Below, piece by piece: positions 1 to 7,680 of a DNA stretch of 32,760 nucleotides. Location: positions 1-32,760 of the forward strand of contig JAFRUR010000079.1 of the NCBI GenBank assembly GCA_017438775.1, read 5' to 3'. How positions within the stretch are numbered: the stretch's first letter is position 1; every line of letters begins with the position of its first letter. A model generated the notes under the pieces. That model did not search any database. It saw nothing but the letters and a program-made list of their open reading frames with translations, and was not told where the DNA came from. The position numbers and the translations under genes were made by a program. Source of the DNA: Lachnospiraceae bacterium (GTDB lineage: Bacteria; Bacillota; Clostridia; Lachnospirales; Lachnospiraceae).

Positions 1-656
1 CTGCCATCGGCAAGGGCTTCGCCATCGGCTCCGCCGCCCTGACGGCCCTGGCCCTCTTCGTCTCCTACGCGAATGCGGTCAGCCTGAAGACCATCGACAT
101 CATGGATCCGAAGGTCATCATCGGCCTGCTGATCGGCGGCATGCTCACCTTCCTGTTCTCGGCCATCACCATGGAGTCCGTCTCCAAGGCCGCGCACAGC
201 ATGATCGAGGAAGTCCGCCGTCAGTTCCGTGAGGACGCCGGCATCCTGGCCGGCACCTCCCGCCCCGACTACAAGACCTGCGTCTCCATCTCCACCAACG
301 CGGCCCTGCGCGAGATGATCGTGCCCGGCCTGATCGCGGCCCTGGCCCCCATCGCGGTCGGCCTCATCCTGGGCGTGGATGCCCTGGGCGGCATGCTCGC
401 CGGCGCGCTGGTCTCCGGCGTCCTGGTGGCCATCTTCATGTCCAACGCCGGCGGCGCGTGGGATAACGGCAAGAAGTTCATCGAGACTCACGGCGGCAAG
501 GGCACCGAGGCCCACCACGCGGCAGTCGTCGGCGACACCGTGGGCGATCCCTTCAAGGATACCTCCGGCCCGGCCATCAACATCCTGATCAAACTGATGA
601 CCGTCGTCTCCCTCGTCTTCGCGCCTCTGTTCCTCTCGATCGGAAGCCTGCTGTAA
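1..656 (+). CDS. hppA: Membrane-bound ion-translocating pyrophosphatase HppA, C-terminal part
   Basis: The gene enters from the left edge; its reading frame is open from base 3. It hydrolyses inorganic pyrophosphate in the cytoplasmic membrane and uses the energy to pump H+ or Na+. The visible start reads [16 protein letters not shown], a hallmark of the family. It is followed by the conserved TMESVSKAA stretch, the motif [17 protein letters not shown], alternating glycine/alanine-rich membrane helices, and the late [12 protein letters not shown] motif that contributes to the pyrophosphate site. About 217 of the usual roughly 680-750 residues are present. The Gly-Lys spacing in AIGKG resembles the K+-dependent branch, but the deciding residues are partly outside the window, so the ion and K+ dependence remain open. 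The gene ends in a strong terminator. Confidence 0.96.
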   Translation, partial: AIGKGFAIGSAALTALALFVSYANAVSLKTIDIMDPKVIIGLLIGGMLTFLFSAITMESVSKAAHSMIEEVRRQFREDAGILAGTSRPDYKTCVSISTNAALREMIVPGLIAALAPIAVGLILGVDALGGMLAGALVSGVLVAIFMSNAGGAWDNGKKFIETHGGKGTEAHHAAVVGDTVGDPFKDTSGPAINILIKLMTVVSLVFAPLFLSIGSLL

Positions 657-680
657 GACAAAAATCGTCAAAGAACCAGA

Positions 681-709
681 CCCGCCGCGGACAGCCGCGG
701 CGGGTTTTT
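681..709 (+). terminator. Rho-independent terminator of hppA
   Basis: A perfect 10-bp stem (681-690 with 695-704, all G/C) and a 4-nt loop are followed by five T residues. It starts 25 bp after the hppA stop codon. Confidence 0.93.
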
Positions 710-743
710 CTATTCCCGCCTTTCGCCGCCCCGGCGAGCTGCA

Positions 744-777
744 GCAAAGCGCCGTGCGGGCGCTGCGGTGCTTTTTT
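744..777 (+). other. Possible second hairpin with a T-run in the hppA-DUF1836 spacer
   Basis: AGCGCC (748-753) pairs with GGCGCT (759-764); flanking AGCA/TGCT can extend the stem imperfectly, and six T residues follow at 772-777. It could be a backup terminator for hppA. The stem is short and interrupted, so the call is tentative. Confidence 0.3.
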
Positions 778-805
778 GCATCGCACATATTCCACCTCCA
801 GTCGC

Positions 806-955
806 CCCCGGCGAGCTGCGGTGAGGTGTCTCCGGGACGCTCCCGCTCTGTGCGGCTTTACGCAGCGGACGCTAAGCTCGCGGCACCTGCGGCGCCGCTT
901 GCCAAGCACCGGCGGCCGCAACGCCCGTACGACACCTCACCGCAGCTTTCCGGGG
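806..955 (+). repeat. Structured intergenic repeat, copy A
   Basis: This lies in the roughly 310-bp gene-free stretch between the hppA terminator and the DUF1836 promoter. Arms 815-830 and 931-946 are a perfect 16-bp inverted repeat (GCTGCGGTGAGGTGTC and its complement). Beyond a 3/3 internal loop the pairing continues for 6 bp (806-811 with 950-955). The roughly 100-nt loop contains a core at 861-914 that matches 27489-27543 at about 47 of 55 positions, counted by eye. No open frame with a ribosome binding site was found here. It could be a mobile palindromic element or a structured RNA. Confidence 0.7.
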
Positions 956-1024
956 CGGCATGGCGTCTTCCTCTCTCCCTCCCCGCCGGTCCGCGCAAAA
1001 TCCGCGCACGCTGGCGCTTTGTAC

Positions 1025-1062
1025 TTGCCATGTGGTTTTCAATACCGTATACTGTAATATAC
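1025..1062 (+). promoter_or_regulatory. Sigma-A promoter with overlapping dyad, upstream of the DUF1836 gene
   Basis: TTGCCA (1025-1030) and TATACT (1048-1053) are separated by 17 bp. The -10 box lies inside a dyad, GTATA-N6-TATAC (1047-1062), placed where a repressor would block RNA polymerase. The ATG is 21 bp downstream of the dyad and is preceded by a GAGGTG ribosome binding site. Autoregulation by the downstream gene is an inference. Confidence 0.75.
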
Positions 1063-1082
1063 AGAATGCGTGAGGTGATACG

Positions 1083-1715
1083 ATGTCTTTACAGAACGAA
1101 ATGGAAGCGATCATTGAGGCGATGAACGGCGTTCCGGCCATGCGTCCGGAGGACATCCCCGACATCGGCCTGTACATGGATCAGGTCACCACGCTCATGG
1201 AGAAGGCCCTGGGGCAGGGGCGCCGCGGGCCGGAGGACAAGATCCTCACCAAGACCATGATCAATAACTACACCAAGAACGAGCTGCTGCCCCCGCCCGA
1301 TAAAAAGAAATACAGCCGCGATCACGTGCTGCTGCTCTTCCTGATCTATTACCTGAAGAACTTCCTCTCCATCACGGATATCCGGACGCTCCTCGCGCCC
1401 CTCTTCCGCCATCTCGGAAGGCCGCAGGAGGCCCTTTCCCTGGAGGAGATCTTCTCGCAGATTCTCTCCATGGAGGAGGCGCAGGCTCCCGTGCTCCGGG
1501 AGGACCTCTTCACAAAAGCGGACGCCTCCCGCGCCTGTATCGACGGTCTGGAGTCCCAGCCCGACCCGGACTATCTGGAGAAACTCTATTACATCTGCGC
1601 CCTCAGTTACGACATCTACGTCAAGAAGGCCATGGTGGAGCGCCTGATTGACAATTTGGCCGCCGCGGATCCCTCTCCGAAGGGGAAAGCCCGGAAGAAG
1701 CCTCACGAAGAATAA
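1083..1715 (+). CDS. DUF1836 domain protein, putative DNA-binding regulator
   Basis: A 210-residue protein of the DUF1836 family, found widely in Clostridia and other Firmicutes. Its N-terminal half resembles a MerR-like helix-turn-helix. Visible family features are the segment ILTKTMINNYTKNELLPPP (roughly residues 57-75), in which a recognition-like helix is followed by a Pro-rich turn; the next segment, KKYSRDHVLLLFLIYYLKNFLSI; and a helical, acidic C-terminus ending in a basic tail (KGKARKKPHEE). There is no signal peptide or membrane span, so it should be cytoplasmic. The start is supported by GAGGTG 7 bp upstream and a perfectly spaced promoter. It is a single-gene unit bounded by terminators on both sides. 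No ligand or target is known from the sequence; a transcription-factor role is inferred from the family fold. Confidence 0.85.
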   Translation: MSLQNEMEAIIEAMNGVPAMRPEDIPDIGLYMDQVTTLMEKALGQGRRGPEDKILTKTMINNYTKNELLPPPDKKKYSRDHVLLLFLIYYLKNFLSITDIRTLLAPLFRHLGRPQEALSLEEIFSQILSMEEAQAPVLREDLFTKADASRACIDGLESQPDPDYLEKLYYICALSYDIYVKKAMVERLIDNLAAADPSPKGKARKKPHEE

Positions 1716-1728
1716 GATACGCCTTGCG

Positions 1729-1757
1729 GGACGGCAGAGAGATCTGCCGTCCTTTTT
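1729..1757 (+). terminator. Rho-independent terminator of the DUF1836 gene
   Basis: A perfect 10-bp stem (GGACGGCAGA at 1729-1738 with 1743-1752), loop GAGA and five T residues, starting 13 bp after the stop codon. Confidence 0.93.
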
Positions 1758-1760
1758 GGT

Positions 1761-1881
1761 TTCCCGGGGCCCCGGGACGGAAAAACGAAAGTCTTCCGCT
1801 CTCTTTTCGTTCCGCGAAACCCCGGGAAAGGAAAGCGAAGACCTGCTGTCCTGCTCTGGTTCCGGGAAAACCGCAGGACAG
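1761..1881 (+). repeat. Two imperfect, hairpin-prone ~50-bp units in the spacer before the reductase promoter
   Basis: The spacer between the terminator at 1757 and the promoter at 1890 holds two loosely similar units. Each starts with CCCCGGGA, carries a purine-rich GGAAA..CGAAG stretch and ends in TTCCGnGAAAAC or a close variant. A perfect inverted repeat, CTGTCCTGC (1846-1854) with GCAGGACAG (1873-1881), abuts the promoter. No gene was found here. Confidence 0.4.
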
Positions 1882-1889
1882 GAAAACGA

Positions 1890-1918
1890 TTTACACCGCG
1901 GCCGAAACAGAGTACAAT
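1890..1918 (+). promoter_or_regulatory. Sigma-A promoter of the aldo/keto reductase gene
   Basis: TTTACA (1890-1895), a 17-bp spacer and TACAAT (1913-1918). The in-frame ATG at 1917 lies inside the -10 box and so cannot be in the mRNA, which fixes the real start at 2001. Confidence 0.8.
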
Positions 1919-2000
1919 GGAAGCGGAAGAAAACAGATCTGACATCATTTCCATGACCCGCATTTCCACGCTCCAAAATACAAAAATCAGGAGAAAAACA

Positions 2001-3122
2001 ATGGCAGAGAAAAAACTCGGGTTCGGACTCATGCGCCTTCCCAAACTGGAGGACGGGAAAACCATCGACCTCGAAGCTACCAAGACCATGGTGGACATGT
2101 TCCTGGAGGCGGGGTTTACCTATTTTGACACGGCCTACGTCTACGACGACGGCGCCTCCGAGGAGGCCGGACGCGAGGCCCTGGTGAAGCGCTACGACCG
2201 CGACCGCTACGTGATCGCCACGAAGCTGAACGCCGCCCTGGGAAGTCCCGACAAAGAACAGGCCAAGGCCCAGCTCGACATCTCGCTCTCCCGCCTCGGG
2301 CTCGACTACGTGGACCGCTATCTCCTCCACGCCATCCAGCTCAACAACATCGACACCTACAACGATTTCGGCCTCTGGGATTTCGTGCGCAGGGAAAAGG
2401 ACCGCGGGCGCATCCGCTCCTGGGGCTTCTCTTTCCACGCGACGCCCGAGCTTCTGGACGAGGTGCTCACCACGCACCCGGACGCGGAATTCGTCCAGCT
2501 CCAGATCAACTACGCGGACTGGGAGAACGCCAATATCCAGTCCCGCGCCTGCTATGAGGTCGCGAAGGCCCACGGCAAGCCCATCGTCGTGATGGAGCCG
2601 GTCAAGGGCGGGCTTCTGGCCACGCCTCCCTCCTCCGTGCGCAGGATCTTTGACGAGCTGGGGGCAGAGGCATCTCCGGCCTCCTATGCCCTGCGGTTCG
2701 CGGCGTCTCTCCCGGGTGTGGAGACCGTCCTCTCCGGCATGAGCAGCATCGAGCAGATGCGTGAGAACATCTCCTTCATGGCCGACATGAAGCCCCTCTC
2801 CGAGGCGGAGGCCGCCGCTGTGGCCAAGGCCCGCGAAGCCATCATGAACGCCCCCACCCTGGACTGCACGGGCTGCCAGTACTGCATGAAGGGGTGCCCC
2901 ATGAACATCCAAATTCCGATGATCCTGCGCGCCCTGAACGACTGGAGGACCTACGAGAGCATGCCCCAGTCCATGCGCCGCTACGGCTTCGCTCTGAGGG
3001 CGGGCGCGCCCGCCTCCTCCTGCATCGCCTGCGGCCAGTGCGAGGGGGCCTGCCCGCAGGGCCTGCCGATTATCGACGCGCTCGCGGAGTCCTCAGAGCT
3101 CTTTGACAAGAAAGGAGCCTGA
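2001..3122 (+). CDS. Aldo/keto reductase with C-terminal 4Fe-4S ferredoxin-like domain
   Basis: A 373-residue cytoplasmic oxidoreductase. The N-terminal part (about residues 5-270) is an aldo/keto-reductase TIM barrel with the expected tetrad D43, Y48, K75 and H110 (FDTAYVY, ATKLN, RYLLHA). The C-terminal part has two CxxCxxC-type clusters, C289-C292-C295-C299 and C341-C344-C347-C351, so it probably binds two 4Fe-4S clusters and could exchange electrons with ferredoxin as well as NAD(P)H. This fused architecture is common in anaerobic Clostridia; the natural substrate is usually unknown. The start at 2001 is chosen because AGGAGA lies 7 bp upstream and the longer frame begins inside the promoter. 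Single-gene unit with its own promoter and terminator. Confidence 0.93.
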   Translation: MAEKKLGFGLMRLPKLEDGKTIDLEATKTMVDMFLEAGFTYFDTAYVYDDGASEEAGREALVKRYDRDRYVIATKLNAALGSPDKEQAKAQLDISLSRLGLDYVDRYLLHAIQLNNIDTYNDFGLWDFVRREKDRGRIRSWGFSFHATPELLDEVLTTHPDAEFVQLQINYADWENANIQSRACYEVAKAHGKPIVVMEPVKGGLLATPPSSVRRIFDELGAEASPASYALRFAASLPGVETVLSGMSSIEQMRENISFMADMKPLSEAEAAAVAKAREAIMNAPTLDCTGCQYCMKGCPMNIQIPMILRALNDWRTYESMPQSMRRYGFALRAGAPASSCIACGQCEGACPQGLPIIDALAESSELFDKKGA

Positions 3123-3130
3123 TTCACGCG

Positions 3131-3168
3131 CGAAAGAGGGACCGCCCACATGGGCGGTCCCTCTTTCG
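3131..3168. terminator. Bidirectional terminator between the reductase gene and the pilus operon
   Basis: An 18-bp perfect stem (3131-3148 with 3151-3168) flanked by A- and T-rich bases on both strands (CGAAAGAGGG / CCCTCTTTCG). It sits between two convergent gene ends and can serve both. The remaining spacer, 3169-3264, is GC-rich with no gene. Confidence 0.85.
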
Positions 3169-3264
3169 TATCAGGCATGATACCGCGCGGAGCCTCTGCT
3201 CCTCTCCGCCCGGCCCGCGCGCCCCGTGTGCGGCGCGCGCAGGAACTGTCTGCGTTCTAAAACC

Positions 3265-5214
3265 TTACTCCTCGTCGTCCTTTTTGCGTCGTCTTACGAG
3301 CAGCAGCGCGATCACGGCAATGCCGGAGACCGCCAGCACCGCGGCGTAGAGCAGCGGCTGCGCGAGATCGCCGGTCGGGGGTCTTCCCGAGTCGGTGACA
3401 TGAGGAGTATAGACGGACACAGCAGTCATGCCGTTTTCATCCGTCCCCTGCACCCTGCAGGGCTGCGGATCTCCGACAAAGCTGGGATCCGGGGTGAAGG
3501 TGACGGTCTTGTCCTCGTTCAGTGTGTAGGTGCCGATCTTCTTCCCGCTCTTGTCCAGGGCGTTCACGGTGGTCTTGTCCGTGGGCTCCCCGGTCTCGGG
3601 ATCGATCAGCTTGACAGTGGTGACCTTTGACGACCCTTCCTCAAAGCCGGGCTTTCCGGTCTGCGGCACGCCCCTCTTCCCCCAGGTCTCGTCATCCACG
3701 GGCGTCGGTCCCTCGTAGACGCTGGGATAATAGCGAGTGACCGTGGTCATGCCGTTTTCGTCCGTGCCCTCAACCTCGCAGGGCTCAGGGTCTCCGACAA
3801 AGTCGGGATCCGGCGTAAAGGTGACGGAACCGTCCTCATTCAGGGTGTAGGTGCCGATCTTCTTTCCGCTCCCGTCCCGGGCCTCCACGGTGGTTTCGTC
3901 CGTGGGCTCCCCGGTCTCGGGGTCGATCAGCTTGACCGACGTGATCGGAGTAGAGCCCTCCTCAAAGCCGGGATGTCCGGTCTGAGGCTCTCCTTTGGGG
4001 CCGCGGCTTCTGTCGTCGACGGGCGAGGGCCCCTCATATACGCTGGGATAGTAGCGGGCGGTGGTGGACATGTTGTTCTCGTCCGTCGCCTGCAGCTCAC
4101 AGGGCTTCGGGTCTCCGACAAAATCGGGATCCGGCCTAAAGGTGATCGTGCCGTCCCCGTTCAGGGTGTAGGTGCCGATCTTGTTGCCGCCCTCGTCCAG
4201 GGCGTCCACGGTGGTGTCGTCCGTGGGGTTCCCGGTGTTCGGATCGATCAGCGAGATCTTCTTGATGGGGTCGGTCCCCTCCTCGAAATAGGGATGTCCG
4301 CTCTGCGGCTCTCCCTTAGGCCCCCGGCTGTGATCGTCGTAGGGCACAGGGCCGTCGTAGACGATGGGGTAATAGAGGGCCGTGGCCGTCAGGCCGTTTT
4401 CGTCCGTCCCGACGACGCCGCAGGGCTCCGCCGCGCCGACAAAATCGGGATCCGGCCTAAAGGTGACCGTGCCGTCCCCGTTCAGGGTGTAGGTGCCGAT
4501 CTTGTTGCCGCCCTCATCCAGGGCGTCCACGGTGGTATCGTCCGTGGGTTCCCCGGTATAGGGATCGACCAGCTGCTTTTTGACGATGGGGCTGCTCCCC
4601 TCCACGAAGGACGGGGTCCCGGTCTGGGACTCTCCCTTGGGGCCGCGGCTCTCGGAATCGACCGCGGTCGGCATCGTCAGGTTCTTGAAGGCGCACTCCG
4701 CGGGCTTGTGGTCGCGGTCGACCTCGGTCTGTCGGAGCTGCACGTAGGTGCGCTTCGCGGTGCCCAGCTCGTTGTACTCGATGAAGATCTCCAGCAGGTA
4801 CTCCTGTTCGTCCCAGACCACCTTGGGGTCGGTCCCTGGAACCTGACTGATCTTATAGGAGTACATGTCTCCCGCCTTGAGGACGGACAGATCCAGATCC
4901 CAGACAAACTCCGCGTGCTCCCCGTCCGCGACGGTCAGGCTGCTCTGCGAGGGCATCAGGGAACTTCCGTTCTTCTGATTCCAACCCAGGGCAAAGGTCT
5001 CCTGTTCTCCGTCCGCGCGGGGCACGTAGTCCGTCCCCTCGATCTTCACGGTGCCGCCTCCGGCTCCGGTGACGCTGACCGGTACCTTCAGTTCCAGGGA
5101 ATCCGCGCGCGCCGTCACAGGCAGGGCGCAGACGACCAGAAACAGCGCCAGGCACACGCCCGCGAGCCGCCTCAGGATCTCCAGTCTTTTCTTCTTTCCC
5201 GCTCTATTCTTCAT
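3265..5214 (-). CDS. CshA-repeat, sortase-anchored surface protein (possible pilus base/accessory subunit)
   Basis: A 649-residue exported protein and the last gene of the pilus operon. A signal peptide (basic KKKRLEILRR, hydrophobic core, cut after VTARA) is followed by an all-beta domain at about residues 38-178 that resembles an FctA/pilin fold (ends FKNL). Next come four tandem repeats of about 107 residues. Each has a DPxTGxPTDxTTV motif, GTYTLNxDGTxTFxPDPxFVG and GTDEN(G/N), which match CshA-type fibril repeats. Every repeat carries one cysteine (PCxV or a close variant). The C-terminus has the sorting signal RPPTGD, a hydrophobic span and RRRKKDDEE. ATG 5214 is preferred over a TTG at 5238; it overlaps the sortase end by 11 bp with GAAGAGAG upstream. 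Its position matches fctB in streptococcal FCT loci, but it is much larger. A base or anchor role is inferred. Confidence 0.88.
   Translation of the reverse strand: MKNRAGKKKRLEILRRLAGVCLALFLVVCALPVTARADSLELKVPVSVTGAGGGTVKIEGTDYVPRADGEQETFALGWNQKNGSSLMPSQSSLTVADGEHAEFVWDLDLSVLKAGDMYSYKISQVPGTDPKVVWDEQEYLLEIFIEYNELGTAKRTYVQLRQTEVDRDHKPAECAFKNLTMPTAVDSESRGPKGESQTGTPSFVEGSSPIVKKQLVDPYTGEPTDDTTVDALDEGGNKIGTYTLNGDGTVTFRPDPDFVGAAEPCGVVGTDENGLTATALYYPIVYDGPVPYDDHSRGPKGEPQSGHPYFEEGTDPIKKISLIDPNTGNPTDDTTVDALDEGGNKIGTYTLNGDGTITFRPDPDFVGDPKPCELQATDENNMSTTARYYPSVYEGPSPVDDRSRGPKGEPQTGHPGFEEGSTPITSVKLIDPETGEPTDETTVEARDGSGKKIGTYTLNEDGSVTFTPDPDFVGDPEPCEVEGTDENGMTTVTRYYPSVYEGPTPVDDETWGKRGVPQTGKPGFEEGSSKVTTVKLIDPETGEPTDKTTVNALDKSGKKIGTYTLNEDKTVTFTPDPSFVGDPQPCRVQGTDENGMTAVSVYTPHVTDSGRPPTGDLAQPLLYAAVLAVSGIAVIALLLVRRRKKDDEE
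3400..4650 (-). repeat. Four in-frame ~320-bp repeats coding for CshA-type modules
   Basis: Four units with a period of about 318-321 bp lie inside the wall protein gene. Start points in coding order are near 4650, 4329, 4012 and 3692, each marked by a sequence for SRGPKGE or a variant. Long stretches are nearly identical at DNA level (for example the part coding for KIGTYTLN), so copy number could change by recombination. Confidence 0.85.
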
Positions 5215-5965
5215 CTTCACTCTCTTCGATCGTGACAAAGACGATCAGCCTTCTTGTACTCGTCGGACTCTTGCATGTGGACAGGGCGACGATGCGCCCG
5301 CCCTCGGCCCGCGCGTTGTAATGAAGCGCGTTCTCCCTGATCCATTCCGGCAGGACCTCGGCCCCCTCGTACTGAGGATCAAAGACGAGCTCGTTGCTCG
5401 CATCTGTGTACACAAAGGCCAGCACACGGATGGGCAGATCTCCTCTGCTGGTAAAGAGGTCTCCCTCCAGATGCTCTTGAAAAAACCGTTCCTCCTCGAA
5501 GGCGTCCAGGGCTCCGAACATGAAGCCCCCGCTCATATGGTGCCCGTACAGGATGGAGTAGTCGTCCGTAAAATCGGACGCGTTCCGGCTGTCCAGGAAC
5601 ACCGACCCGGCGAGGGAATAGGCACCGTAAGGATCCTTGTTGAGATACTCGTAGTTGTCTATTCCCTGCATCACCGGGTAATCGATAGAGGTATTGTCAA
5701 TGGTGACCCAGCCGACACAGTCCTCTGACAGTTCCTTGAGCACCGCCACATCGTCGGATGCGGCGGGCTTGTGGGGCATGGTCACGGCGGCCCGGGCATT
5801 GTAATACACGTGCATGGTATCGGCCAGGAAATACAGGCCGATCAGCAGGATCAGGAGGAAGGTGATATCCATCCCCGTCTGCACTACCCTGTCCGCGATC
5901 CGGATGCACCGGAGCGAGACCGCTTCCCCCCTTGACAGAGGGCGGTCGGCTTTGGTCGTTTGCAT
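5204..5965 (-). CDS. Class B sortase (pilus polymerase)
   Basis: A 253-residue membrane-anchored transpeptidase. It cleaves sorting signals and joins pilin subunits, or attaches them to the wall. One N-terminal transmembrane helix (about residues 33-51) precedes an extracellular catalytic domain with class B features: NYEYLNKDPYG, GSVFLD, YGHHM (H142), the catalytic LSTC (C231) and the arginine in STRRLIVF (R238/R239). Class B enzymes act as pilin polymerases in streptococcal FCT-3/4-type loci, and this gene has the same position, directly after the major pilin. The gap from the pilin stop is 51 bp and holds a short CCGG-AAAA-CCGG hairpin. The ribosome binding site is weak (GAGAGAGTC), so translation may depend on upstream reading. 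Substrates are probably the three VVPTE, VIPTG and PPTG proteins encoded alongside. Confidence 0.94.
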   Translation of the reverse strand: MQTTKADRPLSRGEAVSLRCIRIADRVVQTGMDITFLLILLIGLYFLADTMHVYYNARAAVTMPHKPAASDDVAVLKELSEDCVGWVTIDNTSIDYPVMQGIDNYEYLNKDPYGAYSLAGSVFLDSRNASDFTDDYSILYGHHMSGGFMFGALDAFEEERFFQEHLEGDLFTSRGDLPIRVLAFVYTDASNELVFDPQYEGAEVLPEWIRENALHYNARAEGGRIVALSTCKSPTSTRRLIVFVTIEESEDEE

Positions 5966-6016
5966 GGTTTACGTCTCAGACTCTCTCTAAGGACTCAGTT
6001 CTCCGGAAAACCGGGA

Positions 6017-7510
6017 TCAGTCCTCGTACTCCGCGGTGCGGCGGCGGATCACAAAGTACAGGATGGCCGCGCCCAGCAGCACGATGGTGCCGCCCACGCC
6101 CATGGCAACGCCGGTCGGGATGACGCCGGTGCGGGTGTTGGTGACGTCGACGGTGTAGAGCGTGGTCCCGTCATCGACAGCGACAGTGCCGGTGTTGGTG
6201 GCGGCATAGGTCACGGTGTAGCCGTCCTCAGTCTTGCCGTTCGCGTTAAGCGCGGTCCCACCGGACTTGGTGAGCTCGTTCACGGTGTAGGTGGTGCCGA
6301 CCGGAATGGCCTTGACCAGGATGCGGCCCTTGTGGCCCAGCTCCACGGTCTGCTCGATCTTGTTGGTGTCATCGGCGGTCCACACGGCAGTGCTGTCGTA
6401 GGTGGTGTTGTCTGCGGGATTAATAGGGGTGTCGGCGTTCTTGGCCTTATAGACAGTGACCTTGGTGTCCTTGGGGATGTTCTCCAGCTTCACGGTGATG
6501 AAGAAGGTATCCTCCTTGTCGCCCTGGTTGCCGGTGATGAACTTGGTGACCTGCAGATCCTCGGTCTGGTACTCGTTCACATAGCTGTCGGTCTTGGTGG
6601 CCGCACCGTTGCCGGTGGCAAGGCCGATCACATACTCGCCCTGGGTGCCGGCAGGATCATACACCTGATTGACGGCGGCATCCTCAATATCGCCCTCGTA
6701 GCAGACGGCGGCGACGACCTTGAGCTTCGCGGGCTCCGCATCCACGGCAGCCTGAGCGGGGTTGGCAGTGATCGGGAGATCCTGACCCTCGTTATCTCCG
6801 CCGGCAGCCTCCGCAGCAGCCTTTACAGCCTGGGCCTCGGCCTCGGTCGGATAGTCGGTTCCGGCATAGGTCCAGGAGGCGGCCACGGCATCCTGACCCG
6901 CGACCTCGTCCACGCTCTCGACATAGACGTCGATGGTGCGCTTGTAGGCGGTGGTGTGGGCGTTGTCCGTATGCTCCGCGAAGGTGTCATACAGGAAGGC
7001 GTCCGCAGCCGCGGGCTTGACCTCGGTCAGGATGTAGCGGTACACGCCGGGCTTATCGAAATTGCAGTTCTCAAAGTTGAGCGTGATGTCCTTGGTCGCA
7101 TACTTGTAGCCGGAAGTCGCGGTGCCCGCGGGATCGTCGGTCGGAAGGCCGGCGGTCGTGGTCTCCGTGCCGGCGAAGACGACATCCTCGATGTCAGCCG
7201 CGCCGGTCACGCCCGGGTAGACCGGGAGCGTGGTGGACGTCGGCTTGACGATGTAGCCGTCCGCGTCCGCGCCGGTGGCGGGGGCGATGGTGTAGGAGAA
7301 GGTGACAGGCGGGACCTCGGCCTTGTCTTCCATGACCAGGTGCTTGTAGACCTTCACGACGCCGTCGTTGATGGCTTCGAACGTCCCTACCTCGGGAGCA
7401 TAGTCGAAAGCGGGGACCGGGGAATCCGGACCGGTAGCCATGGCGACGCCCGGAACGGCCAGCGCCAGCACGAGTGCCAGTGCCATCAGGGTGCTCAGAA
7501 CCTTTTTCAT
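6017..7510 (-). CDS. FctA/Spy0128-like major pilin, two isopeptide domains
   Basis: A 497-residue pilus shaft protein. A signal peptide (cut near AMA-TG, residue 25) precedes two Ig-like domains of the Spy0128/FctA type. Domain 1 (about 45-315) shows the likely isopeptide set K56 (VYKHL), E163 (LTEVK) and N312 (YVNEY). Domain 2 (about 320-460) shows K323 (VTKFITGN), E412 (TVNELT) and N458 (DVTNTRTG). The C-terminus has the sorting signal VIPTG (463-467), a membrane span and RRRTAEYED. Domain 1 is longer than in Spy0128 because of an Ala-rich insert at about 222-260. The start is supported by AGAGAGG upstream. It lies between sipA and the sortase gene, as fctA does. The residue pairings are read from motif position, not structure. 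Confidence 0.92.
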   Translation of the reverse strand: MKKVLSTLMALALVLALAVPGVAMATGPDSPVPAFDYAPEVGTFEAINDGVVKVYKHLVMEDKAEVPPVTFSYTIAPATGADADGYIVKPTSTTLPVYPGVTGAADIEDVVFAGTETTTAGLPTDDPAGTATSGYKYATKDITLNFENCNFDKPGVYRYILTEVKPAAADAFLYDTFAEHTDNAHTTAYKRTIDVYVESVDEVAGQDAVAASWTYAGTDYPTEAEAQAVKAAAEAAGGDNEGQDLPITANPAQAAVDAEPAKLKVVAAVCYEGDIEDAAVNQVYDPAGTQGEYVIGLATGNGAATKTDSYVNEYQTEDLQVTKFITGNQGDKEDTFFITVKLENIPKDTKVTVYKAKNADTPINPADNTTYDSTAVWTADDTNKIEQTVELGHKGRILVKAIPVGTTYTVNELTKSGGTALNANGKTEDGYTVTYAATNTGTVAVDDGTTLYTVDVTNTRTGVIPTGVAMGVGGTIVLLGAAILYFVIRRRTAEYED

Positions 7511-7544
7511 TGCAATACCTCTCTTTCTGCGGGATCATTCCCTG

Positions 7545-7676
7545 TTTTTTATCTCAAAGGGAAGGTTCGCTCCCTTCGGATATACAACGGTTACTTTTAT
7601 CTCAAAGGGGCTCTCGCTCCCTCCGGATACGCTATGGATTCTTTCCCTCACAGGAGCTTTTGCTCCCTCCGGATAC
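7545..7676 (-). repeat. Three imperfect hairpin repeats in the sipA-pilin spacer
   Basis: The 170-bp transcribed spacer contains three units at 7545-7584, 7595-7630 and 7641-7676. On the coding strand each reads roughly GTATCCGGAGGGAGC, a short loop, a complementary GCTCCyTT-like arm, then TTGAGATAAAA (the last element is altered in the unit nearest sipA). Each can form a small hairpin. Because they lie just before the most abundantly needed subunit, a role in mRNA processing, stability or attenuation is plausible. No good promoter was seen inside. Confidence 0.75.
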
Positions 7677-7680
7677 ATTC

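Noticed and set aside
1089-2912. 607-codon - strand frame opposite the DUF1836 and reductase genes
   Set aside because: It spans two real + strand genes, a terminator and a promoter, and its composition is that of an antisense shadow.
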